A stretch of DNA of 64,000 nucleotides. Source: JAUSFM01 sp964343705. Lineage in GTDB: Archaea; Nanobdellota; Nanobdellia; Woesearchaeales; UBA12501. The number at the start of each line of letters is the position of its first letter. Positions within the stretch are counted from its first letter, which is position 1. The notes below the pieces were generated by a model, which was not told the origin of the DNA, searched no databases, and worked only from the letters and a program-made list of their open reading frames with translations. A program made the position numbers and the translations under genes. This document shows positions 17,365 to 25,742 of this stretch, in pieces. Location of the stretch: the NCBI GenBank assembly GCA_964343705.1, contig CAYFJX010000005.1:86619-150618 (forward strand). The letters are read 5' to 3'.

Positions 17365-18189
17365 ATGATTACAAAAAACTACATTCGGTTTAGTATTATC
17401 TGCCTGGTTATATTCTCACTTGTTTCTGTTTTTGCAACTGCAACATCCTATGTTGTACCGCATGATTCAGATGACAGCGAGGTAATTTACCAGCTACAAC
17501 AACACCGCACCTCTCAGGGAGTAGAGGCGTTATCAGGACAACTACAAGATTTACAAGATGACATGTTTTTTTATCAAGTTAATGAATACAATAGAGACAA
17601 AAGCCTACGTGACGAACTACGCAAACAGTTCAAAGATGGAGCATGGCATGTAAAAGGCAAAAAGCGTTATAGGGACCATTGTTGGGGATATGATGCTGCC
17701 TACGCTAAAGTGGGAGCAGACCATGAATTTTTTAGATTCTTTAAGAATTGTGATAGGTCACCACAACACAATCGGTTTGATGCTCGGTTTGAACATAACT
17801 TCTTGTTTTACAATAAGTTCTACCACCACCGCAGACCAGTATGGTGGCAGCATAATGACTTCAAAAAATGTTGGAAGTCTTCAAACTACCAAGAATACCT
17901 TGACTGTAGAAAAGCACACTTGCCAAGCTACAATCCACACTGGCCACGAGCAGACTTGAAACACACCGGTGTAACAGACTATGGACGAAATGCATATGTT
18001 TCATGGTCAAACAAGTGTGGCAAAGTGATCCAGCGACAAGGACCACGGCAAGGAAACTTAGAAAGCAATGCTGACCGAGCACGTCAAGGAACACTCCAAG
18101 ACCAAGCAGCAGAACGCCTAAAGCGATTCCAAGGAGCAAACACTTGGTGCAAGGCACGAAGCTGGTGGATGGCTGGACAGGCATCGTAA
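17365..18189 (+). CDS. Secreted protein of unknown function, rich in His, Trp and Tyr
   Basis: A signal peptide (ITKNYIRFSIICLVIFSLVSVFATATS) precedes a mature part with many His, Trp, Tyr and Arg residues and six cysteines (CWGYD, FKNCDRS, KKCWKS, LDCRK, NKCGK, WCKARS). No family is recognised. I chose ATG at 17365, preceded by AGGGGGT; the longest frame starts at a TTG 27 nt earlier that would include the ribosome binding site. The coding density and signal peptide make it a real gene. Confidence 0.75.
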   Translation: MITKNYIRFSIICLVIFSLVSVFATATSYVVPHDSDDSEVIYQLQQHRTSQGVEALSGQLQDLQDDMFFYQVNEYNRDKSLRDELRKQFKDGAWHVKGKKRYRDHCWGYDAAYAKVGADHEFFRFFKNCDRSPQHNRFDARFEHNFLFYNKFYHHRRPVWWQHNDFKKCWKSSNYQEYLDCRKAHLPSYNPHWPRADLKHTGVTDYGRNAYVSWSNKCGKVIQRQGPRQGNLESNADRARQGTLQDQAAERLKRFQGANTWCKARSWWMAGQAS

Positions 18190-18281
18190 TTTTTTTATAC
18201 TTTCTTCTTTATCTCATCTAAGAATTCATTGCAAGTACTTGTGATAAAAATTTTTCAATTTCACTTATTTTATCTTGTATT

Positions 18282-18782
18282 CTATCGTTCATATAGTATC
18301 CTTCCTTTTTCTTTAATCTCTTTTGTTATTTTATCTGGCAATACGTTATACACTTGTACATCAATTGTATCAGATGCCTTTGCTGCTATGCTCACTCTAA
18401 AGTCAAAAGCATCTTCTTTTGTTATTTCATCAAACTCAACAGCAATATCAATATCTGATCTGAATGTACGTGTGTTGTCAATAGTAGAACCATATAGGGT
18501 AATTCTTTTTATTTTCTTTCTCAAGCGATGATTCAGGATGATTTCTTTTGCATTTTCTATAAGCTCTTTGACTTTCCCTCCTTTCTTGAGTTTAAAATCA
18601 AAGTCATGTCTTGTTATTTCCTGCATGAATTGAAACTTTGGCCGTATATCTCGTGATAGTCTATTTTTTTCTGATTGGGTGAGTGGAATACCCCAGCGTT
18701 GTTTTTCAATAATCTTGAGCTCCCGCTGCCCAAATATTTTGCGTGTATTCGTATTCTGTTTCAAAAAGTGGATGAGGTTCAT
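18282..18782 (-). CDS. MNT-type nucleotidyltransferase
   Basis: The C-terminal half is a minimal nucleotidyltransferase domain: ITLYGST, then FRSDIDIAVEF with two of the catalytic aspartates, and DTIDVQVYNVL for the third. The N-terminal 90 residues are helical and basic. MNT proteins often pair with HEPN toxins as antitoxins that modify their partner, but no HEPN gene is adjacent here. Two spaced inverted repeats directly before the ATG suggest autoregulation. Confidence 0.75.
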   Translation of the reverse strand: MNLIHFLKQNTNTRKIFGQRELKIIEKQRWGIPLTQSEKNRLSRDIRPKFQFMQEITRHDFDFKLKKGGKVKELIENAKEIILNHRLRKKIKRITLYGSTIDNTRTFRSDIDIAVEFDEITKEDAFDFRVSIAAKASDTIDVQVYNVLPDKITKEIKEKGRILYER

Positions 18783-18786
18783 ATTG

Positions 18787-18828
18787 AATAACCTTTATTG
18801 TGGTTATAATAACCTTTATTTAGGTTAT
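18787..18828. promoter_or_regulatory. Tandem operator: two ATAACC-N8-GGTTAT sites
   Basis: Two copies of the inverted repeat ATAACC, 8 nt, GGTTAT begin at 18788 and 18809, 21 bp apart, that is two helical turns, so both face the same side of the DNA. They lie 5 to 46 nt before the nucleotidyltransferase start and would cover its promoter (TATTTAAA-like sequence at 18828-18834 on this side). Confidence 0.6.
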
Positions 18829-18892
18829 ATTTAAATGTTTCGATTTTTTTTCATAGGGTTTTTTATACTATTTCTTTTTTTATTCTTCTATT

Positions 18893-20050
18893 ATGGCTGA
18901 GAAAATTTTGTTAGAACCTCTAAGATCACTTATTGAAGAAGCACATGGGGATATTCATAAAAATCACTTTACACAACCATCTCCTGTCTTAGCAACTCCA
19001 AGTCAGATGTCTTTTTCTGATTATGTTATACACAGTCTTTTAGGGGGAATTCTTGGTATTTCAGACCTTAGAGTGCTTCAATCTCGTGGCAAGATAGATC
19101 AAGGCTTTCTTGCTTATGTATGCTCAGGTAAAGATAATGCCTTGCCTCCAAGTCCTTTGCGTGATACAGCAATAAAACTTTTGATGTCACACACATCAAG
19201 GGAAGCAAAGCTTTTTCGTGGTAATAGTGCCTTTTCTTGGAGTGCACATGAGATTGGATTACAACAGAAACTTGCACAAGGTAAACTTTTTCCTCTTGAG
19301 GATGTACCGTACCTCTTACCCACAAAACATACTGGAGGGGACATAAGTACTGCAGGTGATACATGGTTTGCCATGATTTTTGCATACCCCTTAGGTATTG
19401 ATCTCTATGACTTTTTCAGGCTTTCTCAATTTGATAGTCAAGATGAAAAACTCGAAGTGGTATGTTCTAATTTGGGTGGTGCAGCAGGGAAACTTGCAAA
19501 GATTCATACTAAAGGAATTCATGGGGATGTAAAACCTGAGAACTTTGTTGTAATGCCTGAAGGAGGTGTTTTTGCCATTGACATTGGAACCTACGTCGAG
19601 TTAGGCAGCTTTAGTAGTCCTCTTGCAACAGCTAAGTACATGACGCCAGAGATGCTAATGAAAACAGAATGTGTTTATGGAGACCCTTCACGAGACATGT
19701 TTGCTTTTGGAACCATGCTGTATGAAAAATTGTTTGGTACTGCACCCTTTGTGAGAACACATTATGATGCTCTCAAAAAGCTTCCTGCAAGTAATGCTGT
19801 TATCTCACGTCCTCATTGTTTAAGCAAGCGTGTATACGCAAGTATGCTTGAGAATAAGGAGCCTGTCTTACCTGCAAGCCCTGAACTTGTTGATGCAACA
19901 CTTGCATGTCTGGCACTGAATCCTTGTGATCGCCCCCGAGCAGATGAAATGCAAGCAGTGCTACAAAGAGAAGTAGGACGTTTTGACTTATCAGGATTTC
20001 TTCTTGGACATTTGCTTGACTATGGTGAGGTTCTTTACAGATCTACATAA
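18893..20050 (+). CDS. Divergent Hanks-type protein kinase
   Basis: The C-lobe is clear: LAKIHTKGIHGDVKPENFVV (HRD written HGD at 210-212, with the KPEN lysine and asparagine kept), DFG written DIG at 230-232, KYMTPEM for APE, and RDMFAFGTMLYEKLFG for the F-helix, then ALNPCDRPRADEM as in bacterial-type kinases. The N-lobe is degenerate: GGILGISDL may be the Gly loop and AIKLL the lysine. No membrane segment is seen, so it is cytoplasmic. It differs from the kinase at the left edge, which keeps HRD/DFG but lacks KPEN. The neighbours are unrelated. Confidence 0.8.
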   Translation: MAEKILLEPLRSLIEEAHGDIHKNHFTQPSPVLATPSQMSFSDYVIHSLLGGILGISDLRVLQSRGKIDQGFLAYVCSGKDNALPPSPLRDTAIKLLMSHTSREAKLFRGNSAFSWSAHEIGLQQKLAQGKLFPLEDVPYLLPTKHTGGDISTAGDTWFAMIFAYPLGIDLYDFFRLSQFDSQDEKLEVVCSNLGGAAGKLAKIHTKGIHGDVKPENFVVMPEGGVFAIDIGTYVELGSFSSPLATAKYMTPEMLMKTECVYGDPSRDMFAFGTMLYEKLFGTAPFVRTHYDALKKLPASNAVISRPHCLSKRVYASMLENKEPVLPASPELVDATLACLALNPCDRPRADEMQAVLQREVGRFDLSGFLLGHLLDYGEVLYRST

Positions 20051-20258
20051 TCTGCTTTCCATTCTCATCCTCAATATGGATGATCATCACTGGGCAGACT
20101 TGTGCAGCTTCCTTGTTCTTGGGCAGTTCTTCTTCAGAAATAGTGTCTTTTTTGAATTCAGCAAGTTCTCCTTTCATTTTCCAGTTTTCAGGACACGCAC
20201 TTTCGCACGCTCCGCACCCAATACAGCCCTGATCTAGCTTTATCTTAAATACGCCCAT
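20043..20258 (-). CDS. 4Fe-4S ferredoxin
   Basis: A 71-residue single-cluster ferredoxin: CIGCGACESACPENW near residues 12-26 gives three ligands, and the distal CPV near 55 the fourth. A small electron carrier in the cytoplasm. I chose ATG at 20258 (MGVFKIKLDQ) because TTTATAAAT lies about 25 nt upstream, giving a leaderless transcript; the longer frame to 20378 runs through that promoter. The 3' ends of this gene and the kinase overlap by 8 nt (convergent). Confidence 0.88.
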   Translation of the reverse strand: MGVFKIKLDQGCIGCGACESACPENWKMKGELAEFKKDTISEEELPKNKEAAQVCPVMIIHIEDENGKQIM

Positions 20259-20380
20259 TGTTTTTAAACAACGTTTTTCATTTATAAACCTTCCTAAAGG
20301 CTTATAAGTAACCCGCAGTTTTTCCTTTATAAGAGGAGTTCTAGACACGATTAACATACCGCATATGCGAGGTAACAAAC

Positions 20381-20728
20381 ATGAAAAAAGTATTAGCTAT
20401 CTTAATACTGATCGCAGTTGTTGCTGGAATCCTTGTTAGTCAAGGAAACCAACTTGTTGAACCTGTTCACCAAGTAAAGCAAACTATATCAGTAGGAAAG
20501 AGTCCTGTACCTCAAGAAACAGACTTTGCAAGCATTCACTATGATTATGCTGGTGAAGTTATTGGTGTTTTACCAATGAAGTACGGTAGCGTTGTGCAAG
20601 TCTCAAAATATGAGAACACTGCAAAGCGAGACGTATTTGAGTACAAGACTTCAGAAACCTTCCAAAAGGGACAACCTGTAACAATCAGCCTGAATCTTCA
20701 GGATGAAGTTGTTGGTTTAACTGCTTAA
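20381..20728 (+). CDS. Small exported protein
   Basis: N-terminal hydrophobic segment VLAILILIAVVAGILV works as signal or anchor; the remaining 90 residues are beta-prone with YDYAGEVIGVLP and KGQPVTISLNLQDEVV and no cysteines. The two amphipathic strands suggest a small beta-barrel or Ig-like domain. No family recognised. It diverges from the ferredoxin. Confidence 0.65.
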   Translation: MKKVLAILILIAVVAGILVSQGNQLVEPVHQVKQTISVGKSPVPQETDFASIHYDYAGEVIGVLPMKYGSVVQVSKYENTAKRDVFEYKTSETFQKGQPVTISLNLQDEVVGLTA

Positions 20729-20738
20729 GTGGAGAACA

Positions 20739-20778
20739 AGGTTTTGTTTTTTTCTTTTTTTCTTTTTATTTTTTTTAG
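20739..20778. terminator. Shared oligo-T/oligo-A terminator between convergent genes
   Basis: Dense T-runs after the stop of the plus-strand gene at 20381 and before the 3' end of the minus-strand lipoprotein. Confidence 0.45.
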
Positions 20779-20782
20779 AATT

Positions 20783-21424
20783 CTACTCGAAATGTTGAGG
20801 ATATCGTTCTTGTACCTTATCTAATGTTGCATTCATGCAGTCTACATATTTTTTGTTGGCAGCTGGGATATCTGTTACTTCATTTAATCGGGCATCACAA
20901 GCATCAATACCATCAGCGCCAAGGTCAATAACATTACATCTCCATATAACTGTTCTTTCAATACCATTTGGTTGTACTTCAGCCATGTTAAATGTGAACA
21001 CATCAGAATCTGAATTATACAGAAACGGGGCAACTGTTTCCCCCGGTAGAACCCCGTAAACATTTCCCTTGCCAACCAGTCTTGGATCGCCTAAGTTTGC
21101 AGCTTTAATTTGACTAAGTGCAGTGTCATCAAAATGAATAAAAATGCCACTTTCAGGTGCCCTTTTCCAGCCTTGTGCTTCTTTCCATCTGTTATCAAAC
21201 GCAATTATTTTTTGTACCCTCTCTTCTGCAGGATCATAGCCAGGACAGTTTGTTGGTTGCTCTTTGAGAATTGTTAGATCATATACAGTACGTTTAAATA
21301 TATCACCCTCAGTGAGAGAAAGTCTTTTCATAAACACAGTTTCCTTAACTGCAAAATAAAGCAATGTTGATGAGTGTAGATCAGCTGAGTCCATGCTATG
21401 TCTTATTGTCTTCCCTAACTTCAA
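20783..21424 (-). CDS. Secreted lipoprotein, C-terminal part after a frameshift
   Basis: The frame opens at a weak TTG and has no signal of its own. Reading upstream in the same frame gives NLQKFATEYEQALKLGK, which would continue naturally from the end of the lipoprotein fragment at 21432-21632 if one A were removed from a 7-A run (21459-21465). The mature protein has cysteines in NCPGYD, WRCNVIDL, DACDAR and DCMNATL and a beta-rich middle. Family unknown. It should be read as one protein of about 280 residues with the next entry. Confidence 0.7.
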   Translation of the reverse strand: MKLGKTIRHSMDSADLHSSTLLYFAVKETVFMKRLSLTEGDIFKRTVYDLTILKEQPTNCPGYDPAEERVQKIIAFDNRWKEAQGWKRAPESGIFIHFDDTALSQIKAANLGDPRLVGKGNVYGVLPGETVAPFLYNSDSDVFTFNMAEVQPNGIERTVIWRCNVIDLGADGIDACDARLNEVTDIPAANKKYVDCMNATLDKVQERYPQHFE

Positions 21425-21431
21425 TGCTTGT

Positions 21432-21632
21432 TCATATTCTGTGGCAAATTTCTGAAGGTTTTTTTCCCTTAAGTGAGGTATCTAAAGCATTGTAACGTGC
21501 CTCAATTCTTGCAGCTAGGTCGTCTGGTGTTCTAATAACTCTTTCTTCTGGTTTTCCTGTATCTTCTTGACTACTTAGACATCCTTGTCCTGCTAAGAAC
21601 AATGCAAGTACTATTCCTCTTAATCGTTTCAT
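21432..21632 (-). CDS. Secreted lipoprotein, N-terminal part before a frameshift
   Basis: It has a signal peptide with a lipobox-like end (LFLAGQGC, cysteine at 18), then SSQEDTGKPEE and a helical stretch that is cut short right after LKGKK at a homopolymer. The tail after that point (PSEICHRI) is out-of-frame sequence. Either a sequencing error or a true slippage site; see findings. Confidence 0.65.
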   Translation of the reverse strand: MKRLRGIVLALFLAGQGCLSSQEDTGKPEERVIRTPDDLAARIEARYNALDTSLKGKKPSEICHRI

Positions 21633-21674
21633 TCACTGCTTTTAGAAATTCCACTTTAAATGTTTTTATACTCT

Positions 21675-22457
21675 CTACTCAATAAACTCATCTAACAATG
21701 CATCATCTGCAAACTCATCAAAGCTTTGATCTCCTGGCCCAGGTGGTTCTGGAATTTCCAAGCCAAATCCTTCTGGTTTTGCATCTTCAATTTCAATACC
21801 GCGCAGTTTTGATTCTGCCTCGAGCGCTTTCTCAATTTCTGCTTGTCTCAAACTTGGCACTGCCTGCCACTTATGCAAGATACCTGCACTGATACACTCG
21901 TATGGTGGCGCTGAAATATTTCGCCAGCTAAATAATCGCCAGCCTTGCCATTCTTTTTTATCAACACCTTTTTTCTTATCCATTATTTTCTCAGCCATGG
22001 TCCTTGCCTGCCAGCCATGACCTGCAATTGGTCGTTCGTACACAATGTCATAAATATTCTCATGCTTAATCAGTTTTTGCTCATCCATAAATATGTAACA
22101 ATATCCTACTTTACGTAAGGCTCTAAACTTGCTGTGGTAATTCATAACCCACACTCTGCCTTCTTCAGTGTTTACTTTATAGATTGATCCAGTAAAACAG
22201 TCATTAAACAAGCAATCAGGGCAGCCATTATGTAAGCCACAGTTCTTTTCTTCCTTCTTGCCATTAATGGCGTAGTTTATCAAACGAATATCTTTGTTGC
22301 TAACAAAATTACCCTCAATGTCAATTTTACCAATGTTTTCAGTTGTTCGTAAGAATGAAAGCTCGCCAGTAATGTGGTTGCCTTCTTGCGCTGGAAGCAG
22401 TGCAAACACTAATCCAATAAATCCAACAGCAAGCAAGAGTAATAATCGTTCACGCAT
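21675..22457 (-). CDS. Exported protein with a Cys-cluster and acidic tail
   Basis: Signal peptide/anchor LLLLLAVGFIGLVFALLP, then a domain with five cysteines close together (NCGLHNGCPDCLFNDC), a central aromatic region (GYCYIF, WQGWRLFSW), and an acidic Pro-rich C-terminus (PEPPGPGDQSFDEFADD). Likely exported and disulfide-bonded. No family recognised. Confidence 0.75.
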   Translation of the reverse strand: MRERLLLLLAVGFIGLVFALLPAQEGNHITGELSFLRTTENIGKIDIEGNFVSNKDIRLINYAINGKKEEKNCGLHNGCPDCLFNDCFTGSIYKVNTEEGRVWVMNYHSKFRALRKVGYCYIFMDEQKLIKHENIYDIVYERPIAGHGWQARTMAEKIMDKKKGVDKKEWQGWRLFSWRNISAPPYECISAGILHKWQAVPSLRQAEIEKALEAESKLRGIEIEDAKPEGFGLEIPEPPGPGDQSFDEFADDALLDEFIE

Positions 22458-22572
22458 ACATGATTTTGTGTGTTAAGCGTTTTTATAGTTTTAGTTTTTA
22501 AGGGTTAAAGGCTAAGGTTTTGTAGGTGGGCTAGGTTCAGCAAATTCTTAAAAATCAAAGAAGATTTTAATC

Positions 22573-22627
22573 ACACAGATTTAAAATTTATAATCCAGGC
22601 CGGAACCCGGCCTGGTTAAAACTGTGT
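22573..22627. other. Strong GC hairpin in a gene-free stretch
   Basis: Within the 234-nt gap between two minus-strand genes, CCAGGCCGG and CCGGCCTGG form a 9-bp stem with loop AAC, flanked by ACACAG...CTGTGT. It stands out in AT-rich surroundings and has no T-run after it, so it is not a simple terminator. Possible small RNA or leader of the exported protein gene starting at 22457. The rest of the gap shows nothing clear. Confidence 0.4.
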
Positions 22628-22691
22628 AATATCAGATTGGTTTTTGAAACAGCCCAGACTGAAACTAATTTTGCCTTGCCTTTGTTAACTC

Positions 22692-22916
22692 TTAGTTTAT
22701 CGCTCTCATAATAAACCAAAACACTGCCAATGCAGCAAGAACACCAATTAGTGGATAGAACAATCGCTTATCATTTGCCCAGCCAAAAGGAATAGGTCCA
22801 ATAAAGCCACCAAAAGCAATCTTGGTATTTTCGCTTGTACCTTGCATGAGTGATCCAATAATAACTATTGCAAACCCAAGAAGGATAAGTATCACACCAA
22901 GATTGACGATTTTCAT
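22692..22916 (-). CDS. Small two-helix membrane protein (DUF131-like)
   Basis: Two membrane helices: LGVILILLGFAIVIIGSLM, and FYPLIGVLAALAVFWFIM near the end, separated by a Gly-rich loop (FGGFIGPIPFGWAND). This matches the archaeal DUF131 plan in length and in the GGxIGPIPI-like loop. Its role is not known. Confidence 0.7.
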   Translation of the reverse strand: MKIVNLGVILILLGFAIVIIGSLMQGTSENTKIAFGGFIGPIPFGWANDKRLFYPLIGVLAALAVFWFIMRAIN

Positions 22917-22937
22917 GGTAAAAAAAGAAATAAAAAA

Positions 22938-23156
22938 TTAAATAATTCGTGCTGTGTTCATGTGGGGCCTATTCTTATCTTGTTTTGCACCACCTTTTAC
23001 CCATTCGAACTTAACAGCATCGCCTCGTTTGAAGGTTTTTGTTTTCCCTCTAGCAATAGCATGTTTTGCAACATTTCTGCCAACATGTGAAACTTTCACA
23101 CCTCGACCTCTGTATTTAATTTTATTTGCACCGTCCCATCGTCCAGTCATTGCCAT
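22938..23156 (-). CDS. Small basic protein of unknown function
   Basis: 72 residues, rich in Lys, Arg and Gly with many beta-prone stretches (KIKYRGRGVKVSHVG, KTFKRGDAVKFEWVKGG), which suggests a small nucleic-acid-binding beta barrel. ATG at 23156 (MAMTGRWDG) is preceded by GAGGTGA; the longer frame begins with a GTG inside that site. It sits 21 nt before the DUF131-like gene and is probably co-transcribed. Confidence 0.6.
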   Translation of the reverse strand: MAMTGRWDGANKIKYRGRGVKVSHVGRNVAKHAIARGKTKTFKRGDAVKFEWVKGGAKQDKNRPHMNTARII

Positions 23157-23234
23157 GTCATTCACCTCAGTGTTTTCTTATTGTGTACTCGAAGTACAAA
23201 GAATTCTTGTTTACTCTTGTTTATTAATTTTCTG

Positions 23235-23426
23235 TTATGGGGGGCCTTGGATCTCTTGAAGACCATCAAACTCAGAACCACAATTATGACAAAAATTATC
23301 ATCCTCATGTACGATCACACCACAATCACAACTGTGCTGGTCTTGTTCAGGATGTTCAGTACCACACTGCCTACAAAAACTATCTCCTACTGTTCCAGTA
23401 AATTCACACTTAGTACAGTCTGTCAT
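23235..23426 (-). CDS. Double zinc-ribbon protein
   Basis: 63 residues with four CxxC-type knuckles: CTKC, CRQC, CDC and CHNC, giving two zinc ribbons (residues about 4-22 and 33-49) in an acidic protein. The plan matches the double zinc ribbon seen in many archaeal regulators and scaffold proteins. Partner unknown. Confidence 0.7.
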   Translation of the reverse strand: MTDCTKCEFTGTVGDSFCRQCGTEHPEQDQHSCDCGVIVHEDDNFCHNCGSEFDGLQEIQGPP

Positions 23427-23535
23427 AGGGTAGATTGTGCTTCAAATGTTATTAAAGTTTTTGGTTTACTATTTGTCTTGGACTATATGGTATATAAATG
23501 TAAACTTTATATATCGAAAAGTCTTTGTATTTTTT

Positions 23536-23721
23536 ATGGAGGTATTCAATTTTTTATACAACATTTTTTTGTTATCTTTAGGTGGTAGTAGTTTAATTTT
23601 CTTTTTTCAGAAATTGTTTCTTTTTGCACTGATTTTTTTTACTCTCTTTGCTTTCTTGGAGTATATTAGATTGATAAAAGAGGCGAGAAATGAAAAGAAG
23701 CTTAGTGAGTTTACTGAATAA
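23536..23721 (+). CDS. Small membrane protein
   Basis: 61 residues, one long or two short membrane helices (IFLLSLGGSSLIFFFQKLF, LFALIFFTLFAFLEYI) and a charged C-terminal tail. I chose ATG at 23536 because TTTATATA about 28 nt upstream gives a leaderless transcript; a longer frame begins upstream of that promoter. It is 9 nt before the next membrane-protein gene. Confidence 0.5.
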   Translation: MEVFNFLYNIFLLSLGGSSLIFFFQKLFLFALIFFTLFAFLEYIRLIKEARNEKKLSEFTE

Positions 23722-23730
23722 AGTGGATTT

Positions 23731-24390
23731 ATGATCGTCTCGAATATCGTGGGAATAGTATTATTTTTTGCAATATTTTTTTCTTTGTTTACACTTTTAC
23801 CTAGATTTATCATGACTTTTTTACATCAATTACTCAGTTTTGAGAAAAAGAATTTTTGGAAAAATCTATTTGCTATTTCAAAGACTCATCTTTTTTTAGG
23901 AATTCCTCTAACAATCATCTTGTATCAAGCTTCATCTTTTGGTAAAGGAATATTTATGAGTGAAGGTGTTAAAAATAATGTAGGTGTACTCTGTTTTATT
24001 ACAGTTTTTGTATTGCTTTTGACTATAAGGTTATCTCTATTGTTGAAAAAAAGACCTTATGTTAAGAAGATGCCTTTTCTGAAAAAATTGGCAAGTTTCA
24101 TACCTGACACTCCAAGCAAAGACAAGTTGAAACAAGGCTATGAATCTTATTTGTTCGGTGTATTTTTTACTGCTCTCTTCTTATCTGTTTTAATTTTATC
24201 ATTTAAAATTTTATTCATCCCTTCTGATCAACTGATTAATTTTCCTGCAGTCCAAAAAAGCTCAGAGGAAGTTAGTACATTAATTGGTTCTTGGTTTATT
24301 AATTTATCCAAATACGGATTGGTTTTTTTATTTATCAATTTCTTGGCAGAAAGTGCATTATGGGTGTTTGGGGCATATTATGAATCATAG
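23731..24390 (+). CDS. Multi-span membrane protein of unknown function
   Basis: About five hydrophobic segments (IVGIVLFFAIFFSLFTLLP, LFLGIPLTIILYQ, VLCFITVFVLLLTIRLSLLL, LFGVFFTALFLSVLILSF, YGLVFLFINFLAESALW) with basic loops between. No transporter signature. It probably forms an operon with the 61-aa membrane protein before it. Confidence 0.65.
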   Translation: MIVSNIVGIVLFFAIFFSLFTLLPRFIMTFLHQLLSFEKKNFWKNLFAISKTHLFLGIPLTIILYQASSFGKGIFMSEGVKNNVGVLCFITVFVLLLTIRLSLLLKKRPYVKKMPFLKKLASFIPDTPSKDKLKQGYESYLFGVFFTALFLSVLILSFKILFIPSDQLINFPAVQKSSEEVSTLIGSWFINLSKYGLVFLFINFLAESALWVFGAYYES

Positions 24391-24448
24391 TTCCTATGGG
24401 AAACTTTATAAACCCTCTTTTCTTAGTGGTACTAAAAAGAGGTATGCA

Positions 24449-24844
24449 ATGAGACGTATTTTCACAGAAATGGTTGACAAGTTTATTCGACGTAGTGGTG
24501 GTAAGTACAAACAAGTTATTATTGTACGTTCTGATCTTAAACTACCTGCTGGTAAGCTTGCAGCTCAAGTTGCTCACGCAAGTGTAGGCGCTGTTATGGA
24601 GTCTGACAAAAAGGTAGTGAGCACCTGGCACAGAGAAGGTATGAAAAAAATTGTGGTCAAAGTCAAGAACAAAAGCCAACTGATGAAATACGCACAGCTA
24701 GCCCATAACGCAAACCTCATCACTTGTGTTGTCAAAGACGCAGGTCACACTGTAGTAGAACCTGGTACAGTTACTTGCTGTGGCATTGGTCCTGATGTTG
24801 AAACTGACATTGACGCAGTAACAGGCAAGCTGCAGATATTGTGA
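24449..24844 (+). CDS. pth2: Peptidyl-tRNA hydrolase, archaeal type (Pth2)
   Basis: The Pth2 core is plain: KQVIIVRSDLKLPAGKLAAQ, the VAHASVGAV helix, catalytic region KIVVKVKNKSQL, VVKDAGHTVVEPGT, and the end CCGIGPDVETDIDAVTGKL. It releases peptides from prematurely dropped peptidyl-tRNA. ATG at 24449 follows GAGGT and fits; the longer frame overlaps the membrane-protein gene. A preceding CTTTATAAA-type box at about 24408-24416 is consistent with its own promoter. Confidence 0.93.
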   Translation: MRRIFTEMVDKFIRRSGGKYKQVIIVRSDLKLPAGKLAAQVAHASVGAVMESDKKVVSTWHREGMKKIVVKVKNKSQLMKYAQLAHNANLITCVVKDAGHTVVEPGTVTCCGIGPDVETDIDAVTGKLQIL

Positions 24845-24872
24845 GAAAATAAAAAAAGAAAAAAATATTGGA

Positions 24873-25742
24873 TCAAACAAAGAAGTAAGGCAGATCCTTC
24901 TCAGTGATTAAATGATGAAGAAAGCGTGTATTTGTACCTATTTTGGAAAGTGTACCCATGCCTTCTGTATGTTCATTGCCTGATTTGCTAGAACCACCAG
25001 TTTCCTGCAAGGAATAGTTAGGAATAAATACTGTTTCTATTCCTTCGCCATCTAACTGCAGATCCCTTTGTTTGAGAAGCCCTCCTAGACGGTGCGTAAA
25101 GCGTGTCATACCAGGATAGTGTGACGCAAAGTCACCCAGTGCAACAAGACTTATTCCTGTTTTGTGAGCATAGTCTCTTGCATCATCTTTTATGCTTCCT
25201 GCAATAAAAAGTTGTGCAATGCCATCTACTTGCTCAAGAAAGTCTTTCCTAATTGCTGGTCCTGTGGCAATAACTGCTTTTTCATGTCCTTTTCCAGGAG
25301 TGTTGTTCATTATCTCAAAATCTTTTGCTGGAAGTTTTCGACGATATTTTTGAACAAACTTCAAGGCTACTTCTTCAGGCGTTGGTGATCTCATTGCAGG
25401 AATGCCATACCCATAGGTCATGCCAGTGAAGACACTAATGTTAGCACAAACAGCTCCTTTTGCTACAGTCACTCCTTTATAAGTGAGATCTACCGGTTGG
25501 TGCTGTGCTTCTTCTACTGCAGTCATGCCTTTATAGGACTCACGAATGACTTTTCCTCCTCGAGCATCCATTTCAGGGGCGTATCTTCTGAATTCACCAC
25601 TAAACACATGCGCAAAGGAATCAATTAATCCACCTTCCATTGTGTCCAGTGCAAGATGCAACCCGTATGCACCTACTTCAAGATGCTTAACATTTCTCCT
25701 AACTTCCTTGCCACCGACCATGATGTATAATAAGGAAGTCAT
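24873..25742 (-). CDS. NIF3/DUF34 metal-binding protein, C-terminal part after a frameshift
   Basis: The frame lacks a proper start but begins in the middle of a NIF3 fold: VKHLEVGAYGLHLALDTMEGG is the typical segment following the HHG motif. The C-terminal half has VALGDFASHYPGMTRF and HHLITEKDLPYFF. Together with the next entry it makes one protein of about 345 residues. NIF3 proteins bind two metals and may act as hydrolases on cyclic or nucleotide substrates; function is not settled. Confidence 0.75.
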   Translation of the reverse strand: MTSLLYIMVGGKEVRRNVKHLEVGAYGLHLALDTMEGGLIDSFAHVFSGEFRRYAPEMDARGGKVIRESYKGMTAVEEAQHQPVDLTYKGVTVAKGAVCANISVFTGMTYGYGIPAMRSPTPEEVALKFVQKYRRKLPAKDFEIMNNTPGKGHEKAVIATGPAIRKDFLEQVDGIAQLFIAGSIKDDARDYAHKTGISLVALGDFASHYPGMTRFTHRLGGLLKQRDLQLDGEGIETVFIPNYSLQETGGSSKSGNEHTEGMGTLSKIGTNTRFLHHLITEKDLPYFFV

